A stretch of 64,000 nucleotides of DNA from an uncultured Acetatifactor sp. (GTDB lineage Bacteria; Bacillota; Clostridia; Lachnospirales; Lachnospiraceae). The position numbers and the translations under genes are program-made. Within the stretch, counting starts at the first letter, position 1. Each line of letters starts with the position of its first letter. Below, piece after piece: positions 44,080-55,286 of the stretch. The notes under the pieces are model-generated. The model was not told the DNA's origin and did not search any database. It saw nothing but the letters and a program-made list of their open reading frames with translations. The stretch covers positions 1 through 64,000 of the forward strand of contig CAKRRD010000001.1 of the NCBI GenBank assembly GCA_934394815.1, given 5' to 3'.

Positions 44080-44991
44080 ATGTTGGAAATTATCAAAGCA
44101 ATTATTTACGGCATCGTAGAGGGCATTACCGAATGGCTGCCCATCAGCAGCACCGGGCATCTGATTCTGGTAGAGCGGCTGATCCCCTTTCAGCAGACCA
44201 GTGAAGACTTTTTTGACATGTTTGATGTGGTCATCCAGCTGGGAGCCATCCTGGCAGTTGTGGTTCTGTTCTGGAACAAGATCTGGCCCTTTTATCTGAA
44301 GAAGAACCGGCAGACGAAAAAGGGTGGTGTCATAAGATCCAAAAAAGATCTTACGGTGGGAAATGTGGCACTGAGTATGGATGCTTTCTGGATGTGGGTG
44401 AAGATCGTTGTGGCATGCATCCCGGCAGTCGTATACGGTCTGTTATTTGATGATGCGGTGAGCGAAGTCTTCAAAAAAGAGATCGGAAGCAGTGGCGTGA
44501 CGGTTCAGGTCATCGTGGTAGCTGTAATGCTGGTGTTGGTCGGCGTACTGTTTATCGTGATCGAGAATTGGAACAAGAACCGTGTACCTGTCACGACAAA
44601 ATTGTCACAGTTGACCTACAGAGATGCTCTGATCATCGGCCTCTGCCAGCTGGTGGCAGCGGCACTGCCCGGAACCTCCCGCTCCGGTGCTACGATCCTG
44701 GGAGCCATCGTCATTGGCATCTCCAGAACAGTAGCGGCAGAATTTACCTTTTTTCTGGCGATCCCCGTCATGTTCGGAGCAAGTCTTCTGAAATTGGTAA
44801 AATTCGGATTTGCATTTACGGGAACGGAACTGGCCTGCCTGCTGATCGGTACGGTGGTATCCTTTATCGTGTCCCTGTTCGTGCTTCGTTTCCTGATGGG
44901 ATATATCAAAAAACATGACTTTAAAGTCTTCGGATGGTATCGTATCGTACTGGGCATTATAGTATTATTGTATTTCCTCATATTCGCATAA
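44080..44991 (+). CDS. uppP: Undecaprenyl-diphosphatase
   Basis: 303-residue BacA/UppP membrane phosphatase. It dephosphorylates undecaprenyl diphosphate so the lipid carrier can be reused in cell-wall synthesis, and it confers bacitracin resistance when abundant. Both catalytic motifs are present: EGITEWLPISSTGHLILVE (residues 13-31) and LPGTSRSGATILGA (about 193-206). Eight or so hydrophobic segments follow the family pattern. There is a short gap after the patatin gene. Confidence 0.95.
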   Translation: MLEIIKAIIYGIVEGITEWLPISSTGHLILVERLIPFQQTSEDFFDMFDVVIQLGAILAVVVLFWNKIWPFYLKKNRQTKKGGVIRSKKDLTVGNVALSMDAFWMWVKIVVACIPAVVYGLLFDDAVSEVFKKEIGSSGVTVQVIVVAVMLVLVGVLFIVIENWNKNRVPVTTKLSQLTYRDALIIGLCQLVAAALPGTSRSGATILGAIVIGISRTVAAEFTFFLAIPVMFGASLLKLVKFGFAFTGTELACLLIGTVVSFIVSLFVLRFLMGYIKKHDFKVFGWYRIVLGIIVLLYFLIFA

Positions 44992-44994
44992 TAG

Positions 44995-45023
44995 TTGACA
45001 ATTATAGGGAAATGGAATAAACT
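44995..45023 (+). promoter_or_regulatory. Promoter of the Lys/Ala-rich protein gene
   Basis: Perfect TTGACA (44995-45000), 17-base spacer, TAAACT (45018-45023), with a leader of about 85 bases. Confidence 0.7.
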
Positions 45024-45112
45024 ACCCTTATCGAGCGCCGGATTCCGGTACTTGGGAGGAGATTGAAAAATTTATTTTTTGTACACGATTCGTACAGAAG
45101 GGAGACGGTAAC

Positions 45113-45592
45113 ATGGCAATAGTTAAGAAAACTGTAGCACCTGTAGCAGCAAAGGCAGAAGCGCCTAAGGCAGAAGTAAAGAAAACAGCACCGACAACTC
45201 CAGTTAAGACAGAAAACGTGACCGCTGTGAAGGAAGCTGAGAAGGCACCTGTAGCAAAGGCAGAAGAGAAAGCACCTGTAAAGGCAGAGGCCAAGAAGCC
45301 TGCAGCCAGGAAAGAAACAGTTAAGAAAGAGACTAAGAAGGCAGCACCCGCAAAGGCAGAGGCTAAGAAGCCCGCAGCCAGGAAGACCGAGTTAAAGAGC
45401 GAGATTAGTGTTCAGTTCGGTGGCAAGTCCTACTCTCAGGAAGATCTGCTGAAGATCGCCAGAGATGTATGGAAATATGACCTGAAGCAGAAGGCAGCTG
45501 ACCTGGCCAGTGTAGAACTGTATGTAAAGCCCGAAGAGAACATGGTTTACTATGTAATGAACAAAGAGATCACCGGAAGCTTCTACATATAA
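45113..45592 (+). CDS. Lys/Ala/Pro-rich protein with DUF6465-like C-terminus
   Basis: 159 residues in two parts. Residues 1 to about 97 are low-complexity, built of KAEAKKPAARK-type units repeated with variation. They are strongly basic and resemble histone H1-like or eukaryotic-tail sequences. Residues 98-159 form a small folded domain (SVQFGGKSYSQEDLLKIARD and ASVELYVKPEENMVYYVMNK). The C-terminal part resembles the DUF6465 family of Clostridia, which has no established role. DNA or RNA binding by the tail is a reasonable guess only. It has its own promoter, ribosome site (AAGGGAG) and terminator. Confidence 0.75.
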   Translation: MAIVKKTVAPVAAKAEAPKAEVKKTAPTTPVKTENVTAVKEAEKAPVAKAEEKAPVKAEAKKPAARKETVKKETKKAAPAKAEAKKPAARKTELKSEISVQFGGKSYSQEDLLKIARDVWKYDLKQKAADLASVELYVKPEENMVYYVMNKEITGSFYI

Positions 45593-45645
45593 GCAAAAAG
45601 CGTCCCGGACGCAGTTTTGTGAATAGGGTTTGAAATGCTTGTATA

Positions 45646-45684
45646 AGACCCCAATGTGGCATTTACCACTTTGGGGTCTTTGTA
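45646..45684 (+). terminator. Terminator of the Lys/Ala-rich protein gene
   Basis: GACCCCAAtGTGG pairs with CCACtTTGGGGTC and is followed by TTTGTATC. Confidence 0.75.
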
Positions 45685-45718
45685 TCATTATGGATCAAGA
45701 ATGTTAAAGGATGACAGA

Positions 45719-47113
45719 ATGCAGAAAAAATCAGAAAAGATTATTTTTACATTATATCTGTTGGGGTTTCTGGCACTGGCGCTTACCATCGCCCTGCTGC
45801 AGCCTCTCGCCAATACGCCGCCCCTGTTCGGCAACCCGCCCGATGAGCATGCGAGATATCTCATCCCGCAGTTTATCTGCAAATACGGCAGAATCCCCAC
45901 GGGACTGGAGGAAGAAGTGCGGATTCCGGCGTATGGATTTTCTTATGCACTGTATAACGTATTTCCTTATATTGTACAGGGGTATATCATGCGCTTTGTC
46001 AGCCTGTTCACGGAATCCGGGATTGCGTTGCTGTACACAGCACGCCTGGTGAATGTGACGTTCGGACTGCTGATGGCAGTCATTGTATATTTTATCGGAA
46101 AGAGAGTATTTGGGGATGACAGATTCCGCTGGCTGTTCTGCTTTGCAGTGACCTATCTGCCGGAAGGACTGTTTATGCATACCTATGTGAATACGGATTC
46201 CTGCTGTATGCTGTCTACGGCGATGATGGTGTATGCGCTGGTCTGTGTTTACCGGGACGGCATCAATGTCCGGAACAGTCTGTGGATGAGCGGAGGCATT
46301 ATTTTATGCGCACTTTCTTATTATAATGCCTATGGATATATTGTGAGCTGCATTTTGCTGTTTGTAATGTTCTTTTTACAGAAAAAGGAGAGCGGCGGCT
46401 ATTCTTATGACTGGAAAAAGATGTTAAAATACGGCTGCCTGATTGCGGCGGTGGTCCTGCTGGGAATCGGCTGGTGGTTCATTCGAAGTTATATTGTACT
46501 GGACGGAGATTTGTTAGGACTTGCCACCCGGGAAAAAATGGCAATACAGTATGCGATAGAGAGCGTGAATCCACTGACGATGCAGACCTATCAGTCCATG
46601 GGATATACCGTATTCGAAATGTTCCGGGAACGTTATACCCTGTCTGGACTGTTTCACAGTTTTGTGGGGGCATTCGGTTCCATGTCCATATATGGCTCCA
46701 TCTGGCTGTACCGGGCATATAAAGTATTTTTTGCCGCAGGCATTGTGGGAGCGCTTCTGTACCTGATCCGCTATAAAATGCGGCGGAAGATATCTGGAAG
46801 AGAATGGTTCTTTCATATAAATATGTTTTATTGCATTTTCATGCCGGCTTTTCTGACGATTTATTATGCATATACCACAGATTATCAGAACCAGGGACGT
46901 TATCTGCTCCCGGCACTGATTCCGTTAATGTATTACATGATAAAAGGGATCCAGAAGCTTTCGGAAATCAGCTTCAGAGGCAGGACTTTTCCGAGATGGC
47001 TGGTAAACGCAGGCATTGCGGTATGTTTTCTGATCATTATCGGAGGCACAATAGATATGGTATATGTACGGGCACTTCCCGTATATTTAGAGACAGGACT
47101 GGTACTGGAATAG
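45719..47113 (+). CDS. DUF2142-family polytopic membrane protein
   Basis: 464 residues with 10-12 hydrophobic segments. After segment 1 comes PPLFGNPPDEHARYLIPQ; the PPDE-H motif in the first outer loop is typical of DUF2142 and related GT-C-type glycosyltransferase-like proteins. A large outer loop (residues about 285-330) and QGRYLLPALIPLMYY near the C-terminus also fit. A lipid-linked sugar transferase role is possible but unproven. I chose ATG 45719 (AAAGGATGACAGA before it); ATG 45701 is an alternative. Confidence 0.75.
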   Translation: MQKKSEKIIFTLYLLGFLALALTIALLQPLANTPPLFGNPPDEHARYLIPQFICKYGRIPTGLEEEVRIPAYGFSYALYNVFPYIVQGYIMRFVSLFTESGIALLYTARLVNVTFGLLMAVIVYFIGKRVFGDDRFRWLFCFAVTYLPEGLFMHTYVNTDSCCMLSTAMMVYALVCVYRDGINVRNSLWMSGGIILCALSYYNAYGYIVSCILLFVMFFLQKKESGGYSYDWKKMLKYGCLIAAVVLLGIGWWFIRSYIVLDGDLLGLATREKMAIQYAIESVNPLTMQTYQSMGYTVFEMFRERYTLSGLFHSFVGAFGSMSIYGSIWLYRAYKVFFAAGIVGALLYLIRYKMRRKISGREWFFHINMFYCIFMPAFLTIYYAYTTDYQNQGRYLLPALIPLMYYMIKGIQKLSEISFRGRTFPRWLVNAGIAVCFLIIIGGTIDMVYVRALPVYLETGLVLE

Positions 47114-47172
47114 TGTCGGTCCTGTCTTTATATTTTATTAATAATCTTTAGAATTATTTTCCGGAAAATCGG

Positions 47173-47201
47173 TTGACAATAATACCCTGTAGTGCTATTT
47201 T
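47173..47201 (+). promoter_or_regulatory. Heat-shock operon promoter
   Basis: TTGACA (47173-47178), 17-base spacer, TATTTT (47196-47201), just upstream of the CIRCE element. Confidence 0.7.
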
Positions 47202-47215
47202 AGGGTAAGAAGATG

Positions 47216-47242
47216 TTAGCACTCCTTTTAGACGAGTGCTAA
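47216..47242 (+). promoter_or_regulatory. CIRCE operator (HrcA binding site)
   Basis: TTAGCACTC-N9-GAGTGCTAA is a perfect match to the CIRCE inverted repeat bound by HrcA. It lies between the promoter and hrcA, so the operon is autoregulated and derepressed on heat shock. Confidence 0.97.
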
Positions 47243-47264
47243 TAATCCCAAAGGGAGTGACGGA

Positions 47265-48293
47265 ATGCAATTGGATGACAGAAAAACAATTATATTGCAG
47301 GCCATTATCCGGAACTACTTGGAAACGGGAGAGCCGGTAGGCAGCAGAACCATTTCGAAATACACGGATCTGAATTTAAGCTCGGCAACCATTCGGAACG
47401 AGATGGCGGATCTGGAAGAGATGGGTTATATCATACAGCCGCACACTTCCGCAGGAAGGATTCCTTCCGATAAGGGATATCGCTTCTATGTGGATACCAT
47501 GATGGCCACCAGAGAGCAGGAAGTCAATGAGATGAAGGATATGCTCTTGGAGAGACAGGATAAGCTGGAAAACCTGTTAAAACAGGTGGTGAAGACTCTG
47601 GCGCAGAACACACAGTACGCCACCATGATCAGTGCTCCGCAGGTACATCGCAACAAGGTGAAATTCATCCAGCTGTCCCGGGTAGATGCCGGACAGATTC
47701 TGGCAGTCATCGTTGCCGAGGGCAACGTGATCAAGAACAATATCCTGGCGGTGGATCAGGAACTGGATGATGCGACACTGCTGAAGCTGAACATTCTGTT
47801 GAATACCCATCTCAATGGATTATCCATGGAGGAGATCAATCTGGGAATGATCGCAGCGATGAAACAGCAGGCCGGAATCCACAGTGAGATCGTCAGTGAG
47901 GTGATCGATGCCGTGGCAGATGCCATCAAGGCAGATGAAGACCTGGAGATCTACACCAGCGGCGCCAACAATATTTTCCGGTATCCGGAACTGGCGGATC
48001 AGTCCAAAGCAAGTGAACTGATCAATGCCTTCGAAGAGAAACAGCAGCTGGGCGGTCTGATCCAGGAATCCCTGGCAGATGAGGGCAGCACCGGTATCCA
48101 GGTGTACATCGGAGACGAGACACCGGTACAGGGCATGAAAGACTGCAGTGTTGTCACAGCTACTTATGAATTGGGAGAAGGCATGAAGGGAACCATAGGA
48201 ATCATAGGTCCCAAGAGAATGGATTATGACAAGGTCATCGGAACCCTGCGAACGGTGCAGAACCAGCTGGATGACCTTTACCGCAAAGAATAG
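47265..48293 (+). CDS. hrcA: Heat-inducible transcription repressor HrcA
   Basis: 342-residue repressor of class I heat-shock genes. The winged-helix N-terminus contains IRNYLETGEPVGSRTISKYT and SSATIRNEMADLEEMGYI; HTSAGRIPSDKGYRFYVD (about residues 64-81) is the family signature. The GAF-like dimer domain ends with IIGPKRMDYDKVI. It represses its own operon through the CIRCE site in front of it, with GroEL-type chaperones as cofactor in relatives. First gene of hrcA-grpE-dnaK-dnaJ. Confidence 0.97.
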   Translation: MQLDDRKTIILQAIIRNYLETGEPVGSRTISKYTDLNLSSATIRNEMADLEEMGYIIQPHTSAGRIPSDKGYRFYVDTMMATREQEVNEMKDMLLERQDKLENLLKQVVKTLAQNTQYATMISAPQVHRNKVKFIQLSRVDAGQILAVIVAEGNVIKNNILAVDQELDDATLLKLNILLNTHLNGLSMEEINLGMIAAMKQQAGIHSEIVSEVIDAVADAIKADEDLEIYTSGANNIFRYPELADQSKASELINAFEEKQQLGGLIQESLADEGSTGIQVYIGDETPVQGMKDCSVVTATYELGEGMKGTIGIIGPKRMDYDKVIGTLRTVQNQLDDLYRKE

Positions 48294-48318
48294 ACAGATT
48301 CCAGAAAGGAAAGCAAGA

Positions 48319-48912
48319 ATGGCAGAACAGGAAAAAGAAATATTAGAGGAAGAAATGGAACAGGATCTTTCAGAAGCCGAAGAACTGAAAGAAGAGGAGG
48401 CCGGAAGCGAGGAGCCTGAAAGCAGGGAAGACAAAAAGGCAGCAAAGAAACAGGCAAAGCTGAATAAGAAGGAAGATTCCTACAAGGAGAAGATTGATCA
48501 GCTGGAAGACAGAGTAAAACGTCAGATGGCAGAGTTCGAGAACTTCCGCAAGAGAACCGATAAAGAGAAACAGGCCATGTTCGATACCGGTGCCAAGAGT
48601 GTGATCGAGAAGATCCTTCCGGTAGTAGATAATTTTGAAAGAGGTCTGGCAACGGTTCCCGAGGAATCGAAGGAAGATCCTTTCGTAGACGGTATGAACC
48701 GCATCTACAAACAACTGATGACAGAACTTGAGAACATCGGAGTAAAACCCATCGAGGCTGTCGGACAGGAATTTGATCCGAACCTTCACAATGCGGTAAT
48801 GCAGGTGGAGAGCGATGAGTATGAATCCGGTGTCGTAGCCCAGGAACTGCAGAAGGGCTACACATACCATGACATGGTCGTAAGACACAGCATGGTAGGC
48901 GTGGTACAGTAA
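48319..48912 (+). CDS. grpE: Nucleotide exchange factor GrpE
   Basis: 197-residue GrpE, which releases ADP from DnaK. The N-terminal 60 residues are acidic and disordered (EEEMEQDLSEAEELKEEEAG). A long coiled coil contains RVKRQMAEFENFRKRTDKEK, and the beta domain ends VGQEFDPNLHNAVMQVES and VVAQELQKGYTYHDMVVRHS, the GrpE signature. ATG 48319 follows AGAAAGGAAAGCAAGA; an in-frame start at 48226 would overlap hrcA by 68 bases and is rejected. Confidence 0.96.
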   Translation: MAEQEKEILEEEMEQDLSEAEELKEEEAGSEEPESREDKKAAKKQAKLNKKEDSYKEKIDQLEDRVKRQMAEFENFRKRTDKEKQAMFDTGAKSVIEKILPVVDNFERGLATVPEESKEDPFVDGMNRIYKQLMTELENIGVKPIEAVGQEFDPNLHNAVMQVESDEYESGVVAQELQKGYTYHDMVVRHSMVGVVQ

Positions 48913-48958
48913 CAACGTTAACAAATATTTTTAGAATAGAACATAACAAAGAGAGTAA

Positions 48959-50857
<1,899 letters not shown>

Positions 50858-50929
50858 ATAAGCTTCACAAATAAGGCAAATCGTGGTATAACAGTAAATG
50901 CTGTGTAACAGTGATTGCAAATAACAGGG

Positions 50930-50959
50930 GCACAGGGTATGCGAAAGCGTGCCCTGTGC
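50930..50959 (+). promoter_or_regulatory. Hairpin between dnaK and dnaJ
   Basis: GCACAGGG pairs with CCCTGTGC around TATGCGAAAGCGTG, which can form a small GAAA-capped inner stem. There is no T-tract. It probably protects or separates the dnaK message from dnaJ, or marks a processing site. Confidence 0.55.
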
Positions 50960-50996
50960 ATAACCGTTTTCAGATTTATGTGACAGAGGTGTAAAA

Positions 50997-52178
50997 ATGG
51001 CAGAGCAGAAGAGAGACTATTACGAGGTCCTCGGTGTAGATAAGAACGCAGATGACGCTGCAATCAAAAAAGCATACCGGGTACTGGCGAAAAAATACCA
51101 TCCCGACATGAACCCCGGAGACAAGGATGCAGAACAGAAATTCAAAGAGGCTTCCGAGGCTTATGCCGTGCTGAGTGATCCCGAGAAGAGACGCCAGTAT
51201 GATCAGTATGGTCATGCTGCATTTGACGGCGGCGCCGGTGGTGCCGGTGGATTTGACTTCAACGGTGCTGACTTCGGAGATATTTTCGGAGACATCTTCG
51301 GAGATATTTTCGGCGGTGGAAGAAGCAGAGGTGCCAGAAATAACGGTCCCATGAAGGGAGCCAACATCCGTACCAGCGTTCATATCACGTTTGAGGAAGC
51401 GGTCTTCGGCTGTAAGAAAGAGATCGACCTTACGGTAAAAGAGACCTGTAAGACCTGTAACGGTTCCGGCGCGAAGCCGGGAACCAGCCCTGAGACCTGT
51501 ACCAAGTGTGGAGGTAAGGGCCAGGTGGTATTTACCCAGCAGTCTTTCTTTGGTACGGTGCGTAATGTGCAGACCTGTCCGGACTGTCAGGGTACCGGTA
51601 AGGTAATCAGGGAGAAATGTTCGGATTGCCGTGGTACCGGATATATCCCCATGAAGAAGCGTTATGCGGTGGATATTCCCGCAGGTATTGATAACGGCCA
51701 GTCCACCCGTATGCCCGGACTGGGGGAGCCCGGTGTCAACGGCGGTCCCAGAGGCGATGTGCTGGTAGAAGTGATCGTAGGACGTCATCCGATTTTCCAG
51801 AGACAGGATTTCGATATCTTTTCAACGGTGCCCATTTCCTTCGCAGTAGCGGCGCTGGGTGGCGAAGTACTGATTGACACTGTGGATGGCAAGGTAGTAT
51901 ATGATGTAAAGGCCGGAACCCAGACCGACACCAAGATCCGCCTGCGCGGCAAGGGTGTTCCTTCCTGGAGAAATAAGGATGTCCGCGGGGATCATTATGT
52001 AACACTGGTAGTGCAGACTCCCGATAAGCTGAAGCCGGAAGCAAAGGAACTGCTGAAACAGTTTGATGCACTGACCGGGGATTCCCTGAATGCGGTAAAG
52101 AATGCCACGGAGGCAGGGAATGGCGAGACGAAGGAGAAAGACTCCAAAGACGGCAAAAAGAAAAAGTTTTGGAAGTAA
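50997..52178 (+). CDS. dnaJ: Chaperone DnaJ (type I Hsp40)
   Basis: 393-residue co-chaperone that stimulates DnaK. The J domain (1-70) has the HPD tripeptide at residues 35-37. The Gly/Phe region contains the repeat [16 protein letters not shown] (about 94-109). Four CxxCxGxG zinc motifs follow: [24 protein letters not shown] and CSDCRGTG. The C-terminal substrate domains are complete and a lysine-rich tail closes the protein. Last gene of the heat-shock operon, followed by a terminator. Confidence 0.97.
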   Translation: MAEQKRDYYEVLGVDKNADDAAIKKAYRVLAKKYHPDMNPGDKDAEQKFKEASEAYAVLSDPEKRRQYDQYGHAAFDGGAGGAGGFDFNGADFGDIFGDIFGDIFGGGRSRGARNNGPMKGANIRTSVHITFEEAVFGCKKEIDLTVKETCKTCNGSGAKPGTSPETCTKCGGKGQVVFTQQSFFGTVRNVQTCPDCQGTGKVIREKCSDCRGTGYIPMKKRYAVDIPAGIDNGQSTRMPGLGEPGVNGGPRGDVLVEVIVGRHPIFQRQDFDIFSTVPISFAVAALGGEVLIDTVDGKVVYDVKAGTQTDTKIRLRGKGVPSWRNKDVRGDHYVTLVVQTPDKLKPEAKELLKQFDALTGDSLNAVKNATEAGNGETKEKDSKDGKKKKFWK

Positions 52179-52203
52179 TAACAGAATCAAATAAGATGTT
52201 CAG

Positions 52204-52252
52204 ACAGCAGGAGCGTATCGATAAATACATTCCTGCTGTTTTGTTGTTTTTT
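52204..52252 (+). terminator. Heat-shock operon terminator
   Basis: ACAGCAGGA (52204-52212) pairs perfectly with TCCTGCTGT (52231-52239), followed by TTTGTTGTTTTTT. Confidence 0.85.
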
Positions 52253-52341
52253 AATAGCAGAACACTGTTTGACAGAATGGGCAGAAACGCTTACAATTCA
52301 AGTAGCTATGCAGTCTTGTGACACAAAGGAGCCTACAGGGG

Positions 52342-52611
52342 ATGGAGAACCGGAAAGAGGAATTTCTGAAAATCGTATGTCAGATCTACATGGCGGCCTA
52401 CGGGGCTGTTTTCCTGACGGCATTACGGACTTACAGGAGGAATTTTCTGGCAGTATTATTGCTGCTTACTTACGGGATACATTCCCTGATCAGCTTTCAG
52501 CAGGTGCTGAATGCTCCGTTTTTTTCCCTGGTGCTTGGAGTATGTGAAGCGGATCACCGGAGGAAAAACGTCAGAGCGGATAGAAATGAGGAGATAACAG
52601 AAGTCAGATGA
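52342..52611 (+). CDS. Small membrane protein preceding YhgE/Pip
   Basis: 89-residue protein that I do not recognise. Two hydrophobic stretches (about residues 10-28 and 34-72) suggest two or three membrane passes, and the tail is basic and polar (DHRRKNVRADRNEEITEVR). Reality is supported by AAAGGAGCC upstream and by the stop/start overlap ATGA with the next gene, which implies translational coupling to the YhgE/Pip protein. The function is probably tied to that membrane protein. Confidence 0.55.
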   Translation: MENRKEEFLKIVCQIYMAAYGAVFLTALRTYRRNFLAVLLLLTYGIHSLISFQQVLNAPFFSLVLGVCEADHRRKNVRADRNEEITEVR

Positions 52612-54845
52612 AGAATATTTGGAAGATATTTACCGGAGATTTGAAAAAACTGGTGAAACAGCCCTTTGCCCTGATCATTATTATCGGGCTGTGCGTGATA
52701 CCATCGCTGTATGCGTGGTTCAATATTTTTGCCAACTGGGATCCCTATGCCAATACCGGCGGCATACCGGTAGCAGTGGTATCTCTGGATCAGGATTATA
52801 CGTTGAAGGACGGATCCGTGGTAAACATGGGAGAATCCGTGTTGGAAAGCCTGCATTCCAATACCAGCGTAAAATGGATCTTCTTAGATACGGAGGAAGA
52901 AGCAAAGGAAGGCGTGGAGGCCGGAACCTATTATGCGGCCATCGTCATCACGGATAAATTTACCTATAGTATGTACAATGTATTTTCCGATGATTTTGAA
53001 AATCCGGCCCTGATCTATTACCAGAACCAGAAGAGCAACGCCATTGCCACCAAGATTACGGATACGGTGGCCGGAACCTTGCAGAATACCATCAATGAGA
53101 CCTTTATCAAGGTGGCAGCAACCACAGTGTTCGAAGAGGGCAACAGCGTATCGGATCAGATGCAGGGCGACAGTTATGTGGAAGAACTGACTTCCAAACT
53201 GGAGGAGCTGAATGATAATCTGAAGGAATACAGCGCCATGATTGATTCCTTCCAGGACGGAAATGCCAGACTGGAGGCGGCGATCACCCATGTAAATTAC
53301 GAGATCCCCGTCATGCAGAAGAAGCTTGACAATACGACATCCAGCCTGAACCAGAGCAGTCAGAATCTGTCTTCCACCAGAGATACGCTGGGGAATTTCA
53401 GCAATAATATTGACACTTCCATGAGTAATATCAATAATTCACTGGAAAATATCAAAAAAGCACTGGATGAGAGCAAGCTGGCGGACGATACCGCACAGAT
53501 GACAAGGGACCTGAATCTGGTGGCGAGAGATACCAACACCCTGAACGGCGAGGTGAACACACTGCTGGCGGCACTGATCCAGCAGAAGCTGGAAAGCGTC
53601 TCTGACGGCAATGCGGTGAACGGCGATAACGGCGGTGACAATACCGGCAGCAATATTGGTGGAAACATCGGCGGTATTGCGGCAGATGCGGCCATCGAAG
53701 CCCTGAAAGCCATGCAGAAGGAACTGGATCTGATGAATACCGTGGTGGGCAGTGTGCTGGAATCCACAGAGGAACAGGCGGCAGAGAAGGCAAAGGCCAA
53801 TGTGAATAATGCCATGAACAATATGAAGAGTGCCATTGACAGCTGCGAAACTTCTGTAAGTAATATGCAGAGCATCTATAAAAACAATCTGGTACCCCAG
53901 ATGCAGAAGGTTCTGACAAATATGTCAGATTCTCTGAATCAGGTGACCAATCTGGTAAATACGCTGAGCAACACGGTGAAAAACGTGGGAATTGTCATGG
54001 AAGGGGTCAGTGATACCGTGGCGGGAACCGGCGAGAGCCTGAGTCAGATCAAGGGCGTGGTAGATAATATCAGCGGCAAGATCACGGATCTGACGGAGAA
54101 GCTGGACGGCGCTTCCGAAGAGGAAATGATGGATATTCTGGTGCGTTTTCTGGGCGGAGATCCGGACAGTCTGGGAGCCTATTTTGCATCTCCCGTGACC
54201 ATGGAGACCGTTGCCATGTATCCGGTGGCTACCTATGGTTCTGCCATGACGCCGTTCTATTCCACACTGGCGATCTGGGTGGGCTCTACGATCCTGGTAG
54301 CACTGGTGAAGGTAAAGGCTTCTCCGAAGGGCCTGAAAAACGTGCAGAGCTATCAGCTGTATTTCGGCAGATATCTGCTGTTCTTATTGCTGGCCCAGAT
54401 CCAGGCTGCCATTATCGTGGCCGGAGACCTGTGGCTGTTAAAGGTGAACATTGTGGAACCGGGGCTGTTTTTCCTGGCGGCAAGCTTCACAGCCACCGCA
54501 TTTTCCCTGTTGATCTATTCGCTGACACTGGCGTTCGGAGATGTGGGCAAGGCGGTCTGCGTCATCGTCATGGTATTGCAGATCGCGGGATCCAGCGGTA
54601 CGTTTCCCATTGAACTGCTTCCGGATACCTACCAGAAGATCTATATCTTCTTCCCCTTCCCGTATGCCATCAGGGCCATGAGAGAGGCATTGGCTGGTAT
54701 GTACGGAACGGCCTATATGGAAGCACTGGCCAAGCTGATCCTGTTTATGATAGAGGGTCTGCTGATCGGTCTGGTGATCCGGATCCCGTTCGTGAAGCTG
54801 AATCATTTTGTGGAAGAGAGAATGGAAGACACTGAGTTAATGTAA
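52608..54845 (+). CDS. YhgE/Pip family membrane protein (paralogue 1)
   Basis: 745 residues. Membrane segment 1 is FALIIIIGLCVIPSLYAWFN (about 19-38). A large extracellular part of coiled-coil character (about 40-560) carries a low-complexity Gly/Asn patch (GDNGGDNTGSNIGGNIGG, about 343-360). Five or six C-terminal membrane segments include GSTILVALVKVKA and AVCVIVMVLQIAGSSGTFPI. This is the YhgE/Pip/EsaA topology, related to phage-receptor Pip of Lactococcus and type VII secretion accessory EsaA, and to ABC-2-type permeases. No ATPase partner is present. The exact role is unknown. Confidence 0.82.
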   Translation: MKNIWKIFTGDLKKLVKQPFALIIIIGLCVIPSLYAWFNIFANWDPYANTGGIPVAVVSLDQDYTLKDGSVVNMGESVLESLHSNTSVKWIFLDTEEEAKEGVEAGTYYAAIVITDKFTYSMYNVFSDDFENPALIYYQNQKSNAIATKITDTVAGTLQNTINETFIKVAATTVFEEGNSVSDQMQGDSYVEELTSKLEELNDNLKEYSAMIDSFQDGNARLEAAITHVNYEIPVMQKKLDNTTSSLNQSSQNLSSTRDTLGNFSNNIDTSMSNINNSLENIKKALDESKLADDTAQMTRDLNLVARDTNTLNGEVNTLLAALIQQKLESVSDGNAVNGDNGGDNTGSNIGGNIGGIAADAAIEALKAMQKELDLMNTVVGSVLESTEEQAAEKAKANVNNAMNNMKSAIDSCETSVSNMQSIYKNNLVPQMQKVLTNMSDSLNQVTNLVNTLSNTVKNVGIVMEGVSDTVAGTGESLSQIKGVVDNISGKITDLTEKLDGASEEEMMDILVRFLGGDPDSLGAYFASPVTMETVAMYPVATYGSAMTPFYSTLAIWVGSTILVALVKVKASPKGLKNVQSYQLYFGRYLLFLLLAQIQAAIIVAGDLWLLKVNIVEPGLFFLAASFTATAFSLLIYSLTLAFGDVGKAVCVIVMVLQIAGSSGTFPIELLPDTYQKIYIFFPFPYAIRAMREALAGMYGTAYMEALAKLILFMIEGLLIGLVIRIPFVKLNHFVEERMEDTELM

Positions 54846-54857
54846 AGGTGAAAGATC

Positions 54858-55286
54858 ATGGAAAGAAATTACGAAGAGATTTTTCAGAAGGTGCTGGACT
54901 ACGAACAGGCCCTTCATGAGAAAAACAGAAAAAGAATAAAGACCGGCCTGAAATGTATCTGGATCGTGCCCCTGTTTTTCCTGGCACTGTTGTTTCTGAC
55001 CGGCAGCAATAAGGTGATCTTCCTGATCCTGTGGATCGTATCCCTGTTTGCTCTGTCCATCTATCTGATCGTTGTGGAATATATGGATTACAATCTGCAG
55101 GAAAAGATCATGGAATTAAAAGGGGAAGAAGGAGACATCGAGGCGGTGACCCCGAAGGACTTCGACCGGGCGGCACAGATCATCCGGGAGACCCGGAAAA
55201 TGATCGGCACCGGATTGAATGCCCCTGCGGAGATCGGAATAACCGGTGAAAAAGAAGAAAACGAAGACGGGGAGGATGGCGAATAA
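54858..55286 (+). CDS. Two-pass membrane protein between YhgE/Pip genes
   Basis: 142 residues. A short basic N-terminus (EKNRKRIKTGLKC) is followed by two hydrophobic segments, IWIVPLFFLALLFLTG and VIFLILWIVSLFALSIYLIVV. A hydrophilic C-terminus ends in an acidic run (KEENEDGEDGE). I recognise no family. The stop codon overlaps the next start (TAATG), so it is coupled to paralogue 2. It is probably an accessory subunit of the YhgE/Pip assembly. Confidence 0.65.
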   Translation: MERNYEEIFQKVLDYEQALHEKNRKRIKTGLKCIWIVPLFFLALLFLTGSNKVIFLILWIVSLFALSIYLIVVEYMDYNLQEKIMELKGEEGDIEAVTPKDFDRAAQIIRETRKMIGTGLNAPAEIGITGEKEENEDGEDGE

